From CAYZMS01 sp964479625 (GTDB lineage Bacteria; Bacteroidota; Bacteroidia; Chitinophagales; Saprospiraceae): a DNA stretch of 57,115 nucleotides. Shown here piece by piece: positions 50,306 to 57,115 of this stretch. The stretch's first letter is position 1. Each line of letters begins with the position of its first letter. The stretch is from contig CAYZMS010000026.1 in the NCBI GenBank assembly GCA_964479625.1, positions 1-57,115 on the forward strand, written 5' to 3'. Under the pieces are notes generated by a model that saw only the letters and a program-made list of their open reading frames with translations, was not told the origin of the DNA and did no database searches. The position numbers and the translations under genes were made by a program.

Positions 50306-52555
50306 ATGGAGACGATCTACCTATTACTCGTCATCTTCCTCCTTGGATTGGCCGTGTTTGACTTAATTGTTGGTGTATCCAACGATGCCGTCAACTTCCT
50401 GACCAGCGCGGTAGGATCCAGAGTAGCCACCTTTCAACGTATTATGATTGTGGCCAGTGTGGGCATTCTCATTGGCGCCTCCTCTTCCGGCGGCATGATG
50501 GAAGTGGCCAAATCGGGTGTTTTTCTTCCCGATAAATTTACCTTCCAGCAGGTAATTTTTATTTACCTCTGTGTGATGCTGGCGGATATTCTACTGTTGG
50601 ACTTGTTCAACTCTCTCAAGCTTCCGACCTCAACTACCATTTCTATTGTATTCGAATTGCTGGGAGCCTCCATTGCGGTTACTTTATTTAAAATGTATAA
50701 TGAGGGCATTGCCTTGAGCGAATTTCCGGAATACATCAATACCTCCAAGGCCCTGCAGATGATCGTAGCCATATTCGTATCGGTGGCTATCGCCTTTATC
50801 ATCGGTTGGCTGATCCAGTTTTTCTTGCGGGCTATTACGACTTTCAATTATAAAAAATACGCTTCTGTGGGCGGTGCCATCTTCGGTGGGATCTCTGTAG
50901 CGGTGGTGCTAAACTTTATCGTCAACGTAGCTTTGAAGTCCTCTCCCTTGCGGGCCAATCCCGGGGTAGCCTGGATGATGGATAATTTCGCCATCGTGGC
51001 CTTATTAGTTGCTACAGCCGTAGCAGTCTTATTTTTTGTGCTAAGCAGAGGGGGTTCCTTTGATCCCTTTCGGTTTATTACGCTGCTGGGTACCTTTGCA
51101 CTGGCCATGGCCTTTGCCAGCAATGACCTGGTAAACTTCATCGGTGTACCTGTGGCCAGCTTCGAAGCCTATCAAATCTGGCGGGAATCTGGGCAAGGGC
51201 CCGACGAACTGTATATGTCGGCATTTCTGGGCGAAGGAGCACCAGCAAGTTCCTGGATGCTGATCTTGGCAGGGATCATCATGGTATTTACCTTGTGGTT
51301 ATCCAAGAAAGCTCGAAATGTCATTCAAACGACGGTAAACCTCAGCCGTCAAAAAGAGGGTATCGAGCGCTTCTCCGGCAATGCAGCTTCTCGTAGTGTA
51401 GTCATGGGGGTAGGTGGCCTGGCGGGTGCAGTGGTTAGTATTATGCCAAAAGGCCTGGTGAATTGGTTTGAACGTCGTTATGCGATCAAGCCCCCATTAG
51501 TCATGGACGGTGAAGAGCCGCCGGCCTTTGATTTCGTCCGGGCTTCTTCTAACCTCATTGTGGCCGCTTTCCTTATTTCTATGGGGACTGCTCTGAAATT
51601 ACCTCTTTCTACTACCTATGTTTCCTTCATGGTCCTTATGGGAACCTCGCTGGCTGACCGGGCCTGGAACCGCGACAGTGCCGTTTATCGCGTATCGGGA
51701 GTGTTCACCGTGGTTAGTGGCTGGTTTATGACGGCTATTGCGGCGCTTACGCTTTCCTCGGTCTTTGCAATCACTGTGATGAACCTTGGGTTCATTGGGG
51801 TAGGCATTGTCTTTGCCTTTGTCATGATTGCCATGACCATGGTAAACCGCTTTACGGACAACAGCCTGCAATTAAAGTACAATATTGAGCTACCGGAGGA
51901 GTGGTTCGAAAATTCACCCAAGGAGCTTATTCCTTTCCTAGGGCAGCAATCCAGAAAGACTGGAGACGCCTACACGGATTTCCTGGACCGGCTTGTTACG
52001 GCCATTGAAAAAGAAGATCGTAAGGAAGCCCGTCAACTCAGAAAAGTTATTAAGAAACAACAGGATGTCGCTCGTAACTATACTGCAAAACTGAACGAAT
52101 ACATCAGTGAATTACCCGAAGAACGCAGCAAAACGGGGCGGATACTGCTAGAGCTTTTCTATCTGGAAACCCAGTTGCTGGACCAGGCAAAAAGAATGAT
52201 CGATCTGGGAAGCACACACGTGTTGAACCTCCACAAACCCCTAGAGCCCGAACAGGTCGAAAAACTGGATCGCATGGTGGAGGATACCCGGCGCTTTACG
52301 GAAGTACTGCCTTCTACCACCGGCCGCAAAAAGCCGGAGGCTGAGCTGAAACACCTTAGAAAAGACTTGATAGAAGCCATTGACTTGCAGGTAAAGGGCT
52401 TAACCCAAGACAAATACAACTATAAAAACAGCCTGTTGTATTTCAACCTGTTAATGTCAAACATGGAATGTACGGAAGTCCTTATGCGCATGGATGAGCT
52501 CTCCGAAACTGCGGAGCCAAGGTCGGGGATCGTTCAGGGAGTGCTGGATGCTTAA
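50306..52555 (+). CDS. PiT-family phosphate transporter with C-terminal PhoU-like domain
   Basis: The ATG at 50306 gives 749 residues; a TTG at 50261 would add 15. The membrane part, about residues 1-535, has two PiT repeats: the first is GVSNDAVNFLTSAVGSR near the start with LPTSTTISIVFELLGASIAV, the second is FASNDLVNFIGVPVASFEAY with LPLSTTYVSFMVLMGTSLAD. These are the inverted Asn-Asp signatures that bind phosphate and sodium or protons. From about 550 onward a soluble helical region (DFLDRLVTAIEKEDRKEARQ, then LLELFYLETQLLDQAKRMID) resembles DUF47/PhoU-type regulators, here fused to the channel. Such fusions occur in Bacteroidota. The TonB receptor gene begins 132 bases further on the same strand. 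Confidence 0.9.
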   Translation: METIYLLLVIFLLGLAVFDLIVGVSNDAVNFLTSAVGSRVATFQRIMIVASVGILIGASSSGGMMEVAKSGVFLPDKFTFQQVIFIYLCVMLADILLLDLFNSLKLPTSTTISIVFELLGASIAVTLFKMYNEGIALSEFPEYINTSKALQMIVAIFVSVAIAFIIGWLIQFFLRAITTFNYKKYASVGGAIFGGISVAVVLNFIVNVALKSSPLRANPGVAWMMDNFAIVALLVATAVAVLFFVLSRGGSFDPFRFITLLGTFALAMAFASNDLVNFIGVPVASFEAYQIWRESGQGPDELYMSAFLGEGAPASSWMLILAGIIMVFTLWLSKKARNVIQTTVNLSRQKEGIERFSGNAASRSVVMGVGGLAGAVVSIMPKGLVNWFERRYAIKPPLVMDGEEPPAFDFVRASSNLIVAAFLISMGTALKLPLSTTYVSFMVLMGTSLADRAWNRDSAVYRVSGVFTVVSGWFMTAIAALTLSSVFAITVMNLGFIGVGIVFAFVMIAMTMVNRFTDNSLQLKYNIELPEEWFENSPKELIPFLGQQSRKTGDAYTDFLDRLVTAIEKEDRKEARQLRKVIKKQQDVARNYTAKLNEYISELPEERSKTGRILLELFYLETQLLDQAKRMIDLGSTHVLNLHKPLEPEQVEKLDRMVEDTRRFTEVLPSTTGRKKPEAELKHLRKDLIEAIDLQVKGLTQDKYNYKNSLLYFNLLMSNMECTEVLMRMDELSETAEPRSGIVQGVLDA

Positions 52556-52609
52556 ATATTAATGCATTAGAACTTTTAAACAATCGTTCAATAGTAATTG
52601 TGAAATTCT

Positions 52610-52646
52610 AATTTACCGTCGGATGGAATATTTCCGGCGGTAAATT
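52610..52646 (+). terminator. Hairpin between transporter and TonB receptor genes
   Basis: Arms 52610-52622 (AATTTACCGTCGG) and 52634-52646 (CCGGCGGTAAATT) pair over 13 bases with one T-G pair. No T-run follows, so it may be an attenuator or an mRNA stabiliser as well as a weak terminator. The receptor start codon is 42 bases further. Confidence 0.5.
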
Positions 52647-52687
52647 AAAAACCAAACCATAATTCATTCCTTCCAAAAAACGAACTA

Positions 52688-55303
52688 ATGAAGACAATGA
52701 AGTTCTTTGCACTCTGCAGCCTTGCACTAGGCCTTTCCTTCTCCCTTTGGGGACAAGGCGAGCACGGTGTATCAGGCGGACATTACGAAGATGAGTATTA
52801 CCATGCCAAGCGGCAGAATAAGCCACACTTGGATAGTGCCTATCTTAGGCATTTCAAACAAGAAGAGATCCAGGACCCAGCAGTGGTTAACCGTTTCTCC
52901 CGCCAATTTATTCAAGTAGTAGGTGGAAGTGCTACCGGTTTGGTCGGGCGCGTCGCAGGGTCTACCGTACAAGGCGGAATGGTCTCTTTTCGCGGTCTGA
53001 GTCCTCGCTATACCACTGTTACCGTAAATGGGCTTTCTGCGCCAATTACCGAACAGAACATCAAAGCCTTTTCATTGGGTTTGTTGCCTTCTGATGCCCT
53101 ACAAGCAATGGATGTTTACAAAGGTGGTGATTACGCCAACTACGGAGAGTGGGGTGGTGGTACCATCAACATTTTCAGCAACGCAGACATTAACAAGAAC
53201 TATTTCGATGTAAGTTTCGGATTGACCTACCAGGAAAACCGTACGTTCCAGGACTTTATTAAGCCGGAATACTGGGGGGAGGAATTCGGTAACTTCTTTG
53301 GGTACGGAAAAGATAAAATTGACTTAACCCAAAATATCGTTGGAACAGAAGAATTTCAGAGCCTTTCCAGGAACGAGGCTGCTGCCGAAGCCCGGAATAT
53401 TGAGAACACCAATGCCATTGAGTCTATTAATGCAGAACCTGGTTTTGATATTGGTATTGGCTTTGGACGTATCTTTTCCGATAATGGGACTAAGAAGTTC
53501 TCTACCAGCAACTCGATACACTTTTCCCGCATGCGCGGGGGTATTGACTACAACCGGGGACGTTATAACGATAAAAAACTGGATGATGCAACTGGTGAAG
53601 TTATTTCTTCTGAGCTCACTTCTTTTCTGACAGACGGTATTTTTACCGAAACTTCCACAGTGGATGCCACTTCTCAATGGTTCCTGCGTTTCAATGAGGA
53701 CAACGATATCAACCTTTCCTTGCTGTATAGTCATGAGGGTTCTATGATCTCCCTGATTCGCTATTTTGTAGGTGTACGGGACCAAAAGGATGTATTCGGA
53801 GGTAGTCTTGGCTTGGTTGACAAGGAAGTATTTATGGGGCGTCTGACAGGTAACAATAGCCTGGGAGAAGACCTCAAATTAGGTTGGACCCTATCTGCGG
53901 GTACTTTCAATCGGGATGAACCTGTTTTGAACCGCTTTGGTGCGCAGCGCCCATTGCGCGATAACCCAGGCGGCGGGTTAGGTCAGGGTACCGACGAAAG
54001 CCCTTATCTGTTGATCATCCCCGAAAGCTCCAAAGCGGATGTGGCGGGTATTTTCAACAGTGATATGGACGATACTTCCCTGGGTGGTCGTTTGGATTTT
54101 GAATGGGAAGCTACTGAAGGATTGAATATCCGTGCGGGGGTTTTATATGATCAACTCGATCGGACATTTGCCGCCCGCTTGTTCACGACTACCAAGGATA
54201 ACTTTACTGCCCCTGCCCTGACCACGCCGGTTTTGAGCTCACTGGATACCATTTTTCAGGCAGAGAACTACGGCCCCGATGGCTATAGCATGGTGGAAGG
54301 TACTGCTGAAGGGGATTCTTACGATGCTACCAACGAAACCCTTGCCGGTTATTTGGGCGCTGATTTCCAACTGGGCAACTGGAAGTTTTCCGTAGGGGGG
54401 CGTTTGGAGAACTTTAACCAGACCCTTGACTCCGGGGTAGATACTTCTGTTGTGAATAACGAGGTAAATGAGTTTTTGCCCACTTTCAACATAGCTTATG
54501 TCGGCCAAAGCCGCCTGGCTATCAAAGGAGGCTATACCCGCTCCTTAAACCACCCTGCTTTCCGGGAGTTGGCTGATTTCATCTTCTACGATTTTGATTA
54601 TCGCTCTGACATTCAGGGTAACCCTGAACTGCAAAGTGCCATCGTCGATAACTGGGATATGAGCTTTGAAGTATTGTTTGGTCGCAATAACGAATACTTT
54701 GCCGTTTCGCCTTTCTATAAGCGTATCCAGGACCCCATTGAGATGAAATACATTATTCGCTCCGAATCGCCCCTGTTTACTTTCGATAATGCACAGGAGG
54801 CTGAAATCGCAGGAGTTGAAATTGAATTTGCCAAATTCCTGGGTCGTGGAGAAGGCTTGCGGAACTTCCTGCTTTCCGGTAACGCTACCTTCAGCGATAG
54901 CTCGATCAAACTGGCAGCGGATTCCGATGAGGCAGATGATGAGCGGCCTTTACAAGGCCAGGTGCCCATTATCCTTAACGGTGCCCTTACTTTTATTTCC
55001 GATAATCAGCAAACTACTGCTACTGTTGGCTACCGCTATGTTGGTCGCTATCTGTTCTCTGTAGGGGACGGGGTGAACACCTTCCCCTGGTATGAAATGC
55101 CACGGAACTACCTGAGTGCCTCCTTTACACAAAAATTCGGAGACTTGAAATTAACACTTGCAGCACAGAATATACTGAATACCCAGTTTTCTCAGTTCGA
55201 AGATGCTGACCTGGATGGAAAGGTAACTTCCGAAGTGGATCATGAAGTACAACGCGGATTGTCTTATCAGGTGCTCCACCTAGGCTTGTCCTATAGTTTT
55301 TAA
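52688..55303 (+). CDS. TonB-dependent outer-membrane receptor
   Basis: An 871-residue outer-membrane receptor with a signal peptide (MKTMKFFALCSLALGLSFSL, cleaved near LWG-QG). The plug domain covers about residues 70-175: VVNRFSRQFIQVVGGSATGL, GGMVSFRGLSPRYTTVTVNG and PSDALQAMDVYKGGDYANYG. The rest is the 22-strand barrel, ending LSYQVLHLGLSYSF with the expected C-terminal aromatic. The usual N-terminal carboxypeptidase-like domain and TonB box are not evident, and it is not followed by a SusD gene. It is followed 27 bases later by a lipoprotein gene, so the two are probably one operon. The nearby phosphate transporter suggests a phosphorus-containing substrate; that is inference. Confidence 0.9.
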   Translation: MKTMKFFALCSLALGLSFSLWGQGEHGVSGGHYEDEYYHAKRQNKPHLDSAYLRHFKQEEIQDPAVVNRFSRQFIQVVGGSATGLVGRVAGSTVQGGMVSFRGLSPRYTTVTVNGLSAPITEQNIKAFSLGLLPSDALQAMDVYKGGDYANYGEWGGGTINIFSNADINKNYFDVSFGLTYQENRTFQDFIKPEYWGEEFGNFFGYGKDKIDLTQNIVGTEEFQSLSRNEAAAEARNIENTNAIESINAEPGFDIGIGFGRIFSDNGTKKFSTSNSIHFSRMRGGIDYNRGRYNDKKLDDATGEVISSELTSFLTDGIFTETSTVDATSQWFLRFNEDNDINLSLLYSHEGSMISLIRYFVGVRDQKDVFGGSLGLVDKEVFMGRLTGNNSLGEDLKLGWTLSAGTFNRDEPVLNRFGAQRPLRDNPGGGLGQGTDESPYLLIIPESSKADVAGIFNSDMDDTSLGGRLDFEWEATEGLNIRAGVLYDQLDRTFAARLFTTTKDNFTAPALTTPVLSSLDTIFQAENYGPDGYSMVEGTAEGDSYDATNETLAGYLGADFQLGNWKFSVGGRLENFNQTLDSGVDTSVVNNEVNEFLPTFNIAYVGQSRLAIKGGYTRSLNHPAFRELADFIFYDFDYRSDIQGNPELQSAIVDNWDMSFEVLFGRNNEYFAVSPFYKRIQDPIEMKYIIRSESPLFTFDNAQEAEIAGVEIEFAKFLGRGEGLRNFLLSGNATFSDSSIKLAADSDEADDERPLQGQVPIILNGALTFISDNQQTTATVGYRYVGRYLFSVGDGVNTFPWYEMPRNYLSASFTQKFGDLKLTLAAQNILNTQFSQFEDADLDGKVTSEVDHEVQRGLSYQVLHLGLSYSF

Positions 55304-55329
55304 CCCAAATTCCAAAAAATATTAGTCTA

Positions 55330-56772
55330 ATGAAATCGCAAATTAAGTTTTTCATACTCATAAGTTTCCTGGCGGGTCTTGCTTTGCAATCCTGCGATGA
55401 GATCGAAGTGCTGCTTCCTCCTGATGACAGTGGAGAAGGATGCGGAGACGCTTCGGGAGAAGGAAACGGCTTGATTTATCTGGTAAACAATAGTGTTGAA
55501 GATTGTAACGCCAATCAGGAAGCTACCAATATCGCTTCTAATAATATCGGTGCCTGGTTGACGGATAATGGGTTTGCCACTTACAATGCAACTGCTGGTG
55601 GTCTAACGGACCTCAACGGAACCCTACCGCTTTGGCTGGGTAATAATCCTGTCATTGAAGGTTCTGATGGAGATGTGGTTAATATCATTCAACCAGTACC
55701 TTCTGGAATGGATCAAACCGATTTTGTGGGCGCTTTTGACCAGGTTGCTCAAACCGATTGGCAGGTGGGATCCAATTGGTGGAACCTCGACCCTCAAAAC
55801 GTGGACTACGGTTGGCGCGGCCTGGACAATACTCCTGATCTGGTTGTGGTAGAGCAAAATATCCGCAGCGATCAGACCTGGACAAAGGACAACAAATACT
55901 TTCTCTCCCGTCAAATTTTTGTAAAAGAAGGAGCTACTCTTACCATTGAGCCCGGAACGGTGATCTTCGGTAATCAGGGTGTTGGTACCTTAGCCGGGGT
56001 ATTAAGTGTAAACCGCGGCGCCAGGATCATAGCAGAAGGGACTCCTGAAGAGCCCATTGTTTTCACTTCCACTAAAATGCCTGGTGCCCGGGCGCGTGGT
56101 GACTGGGGAGGGCTCGTTCTTTGTGGAAGAGCCTGGACCAATAAAGGTACAGGAGACATATTGATCGAAGGTATTGAAGGAGATGAAGTTGGCGTAGATG
56201 GTGTCTACGGACCCGGGGGTAATGATGGTAATGTTACCGATTTTAACGATGAAAGCTCAGGAGTAATCCGCTATGTCCGCCTCGAATTTGCCGGAGTGTC
56301 CATCAGCCCGGGTAATGAGGTGAACAGCATTACCTGCGGTAGCATTGGGTCTGGAACCCAGATCGATCACGTTATTGTGACTTCTGCTGGTGACGACGGG
56401 ATCGAATGTTTTGGCGGTACGGTAGACTTGCGCTATGTAGCCATGGCTGACGTATTGGACGACGACCTGGATTTAGATCAGGGGTATTCTGGAACTATTC
56501 AGTATGCCTATCTGGTGCGTAACCCGTTCGCGGCTGACGAATCTACTTCTACCAGTTTCGAGACCAGCTCCAGTAAGAGTGCTGTCCAGCCCGTGACCAG
56601 TGCCGTGGCTTCCAACGTCACCATTGTCGGGCCGGTTTACCAATTAGAGGGTACCGGATTGGCCCCTAACCGATTGTATGACGGTGGGTTCCTAGGTAAA
56701 GATAATGTAGAGGTTACGCTTTTGAACTCCATAATCATTGGTTCTCAGATCGCGTTCCAAAACATTAACTAA
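55330..56772 (+). CDS. Beta-helix lipoprotein paired with the TonB receptor
   Basis: The 480-residue protein has a lipoprotein signal (MKSQIKFFILISFLAGLALQ, Cys22). Its first part is acidic and low in complexity (LPPDDSGEGCGDASGEG). From about residue 180 on it looks like a right-handed parallel beta-helix: IFVKEGATLTIEPGTVIFGN, then GVLSVNRGARIIAEGTPEEP, GDWGGLVLCGRAWTNKG, and IRYVRLEFAG, DHVIVTSAGDDGIECFGG and VDLRYVAMAD as successive rungs. Such proteins commonly follow a TonB receptor in Bacteroidota and probably sit on the outer face of the outer membrane as substrate capture partner. It starts 27 bases after the receptor. I do not recognise a specific ligand. Confidence 0.78.
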   Translation: MKSQIKFFILISFLAGLALQSCDEIEVLLPPDDSGEGCGDASGEGNGLIYLVNNSVEDCNANQEATNIASNNIGAWLTDNGFATYNATAGGLTDLNGTLPLWLGNNPVIEGSDGDVVNIIQPVPSGMDQTDFVGAFDQVAQTDWQVGSNWWNLDPQNVDYGWRGLDNTPDLVVVEQNIRSDQTWTKDNKYFLSRQIFVKEGATLTIEPGTVIFGNQGVGTLAGVLSVNRGARIIAEGTPEEPIVFTSTKMPGARARGDWGGLVLCGRAWTNKGTGDILIEGIEGDEVGVDGVYGPGGNDGNVTDFNDESSGVIRYVRLEFAGVSISPGNEVNSITCGSIGSGTQIDHVIVTSAGDDGIECFGGTVDLRYVAMADVLDDDLDLDQGYSGTIQYAYLVRNPFAADESTSTSFETSSSKSAVQPVTSAVASNVTIVGPVYQLEGTGLAPNRLYDGGFLGKDNVEVTLLNSIIIGSQIAFQNIN

Positions 56773-56839
56773 GTAAAGGCGTTCACCGCTTTTACTTCCA
56801 AAAGGTCAATACACAGTTTTAAGTTTTATACCATTGCTT

Positions 56840-56873
56840 CAGGGCTTCCTGTAAAGGGAAGCCCTGATTTTTC
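56840..56873 (+). terminator. Rho-independent terminator after the lipoprotein gene
   Basis: CAGGGCTTCC (56840-56849) pairs perfectly with GGAAGCCCTG (56857-56866), and ATTTTTC follows. A second hairpin, AGTAAAGGCG/CGCTTTTACT, lies between it and the stop codon. Confidence 0.88.
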
Positions 56874-57001
56874 AAGAACCTTCGCTTTTTTGATTTATCG
56901 GTTTGAACACCTTTTTGCGTATCTTCAGGGTTGGCGTTTTCGCTACAATTTTTCCATCCTATGGAAAAGGTTCTTATAAAAATTGTTTAAAAATGATTTG
57001 T

Positions 57002-57115
57002 TTAGATTCTGAGGAGTATGAGAGCAAATGCCAGATAATGTAAGCTCAGCCAAGTTTGAGCCTTTGTTTCAAAGCGGATCAAAAGAGCTCTGAATGCATC
57101 GATCCATGCGTTTGT
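57002..57115 (-). mobile_element. C-terminal end of an IS5-family-like transposase
   Basis: The minus strand has 37 sense codons and then TAA (57004-57002), and the frame runs off the right edge. The peptide TNAWIDAFRALLIRFETKAQ, then WLSLHYLAFALILLR resembles the conserved end of DDE transposases of the IS5 group, in which a W-(I)-x-x-(F/Y)-R-x-L-x-x-R-(F/Y)-E segment is followed by a HyxAF end. The catalytic DDE residues lie outside the window. The left terminal repeat of the element should be just left of 57002, but I could not locate it. Confidence 0.72.

Overview
The window looks like a chromosomal piece of a Bacteroidota bacterium, most likely from the Saprospiria (Lewinella-like) lineage. 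The evidence is a type IX secretion sorting tail, many Bacteroidota-style lipoproteins, a regulator-propeller histidine kinase, DUF547, choice-of-anchor I and DUF5117-type zinc protease families, few Shine-Dalgarno sequences and candidate -7 boxes of the form TAnnTTTG. The assignment is by family recognition only; no 16S gene is present.

Bases 1-9.2 kb hold a type III-B CRISPR-Cas effector operon on the minus strand. Transcription order is CorA-like membrane effector, Cmr1, Cas10/Cmr2, Cmr3, Cmr4, Cmr5, Cmr6 and the first 40 codons of a probable Cas6. Cas10 is short, shows no HD nuclease motif and keeps the GGDD polymerase motif, so immunity probably works through a nucleotide signal that opens or gates the CorA-like protein. 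A DEDDh exonuclease sits just upstream and could degrade RNA or the signal. No CRISPR array or adaptation gene is visible. A small HTH gene and a tRNA-Gln(UUG) mark the edge of this more AT-rich island.

Bases 9.9-34.5 kb are mostly housekeeping: hemJ, a coiled-coil membrane protein, a PolB-like exonuclease, rluB, dnaB with a cluster of DnaA-box-like sites upstream, an ABC export pair, a secreted choice-of-anchor I protein, an alpha/beta hydrolase, a DUF547 lipoprotein, an apparent regulator-DPP4-smpB operon, lon, parE and an LD-carboxypeptidase. The DnaB C-terminus ends in an acidic DIPF tail that resembles the SSB tip.

Bases 34.5-49.9 kb are accessory. They hold a perfect 22-bp palindrome next to a RAYT transposase, a thioredoxin-MsrA-like fusion, a zinc metalloprotease, a decayed response regulator whose phosphoacceptor Asp is replaced by Val, a sulfatase lipoprotein, a HAD lipoprotein, two small exported proteins, an intact response regulator overlapping a large regulator-propeller kinase, and a glycosyltransferase broken by one missing base.

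Bases 50.3-56.9 kb contain a PiT phosphate transporter fused to a PhoU-like domain, then a TonB-dependent receptor and a beta-helix lipoprotein, possibly one uptake module. The right edge cuts into an IS5-like transposase.
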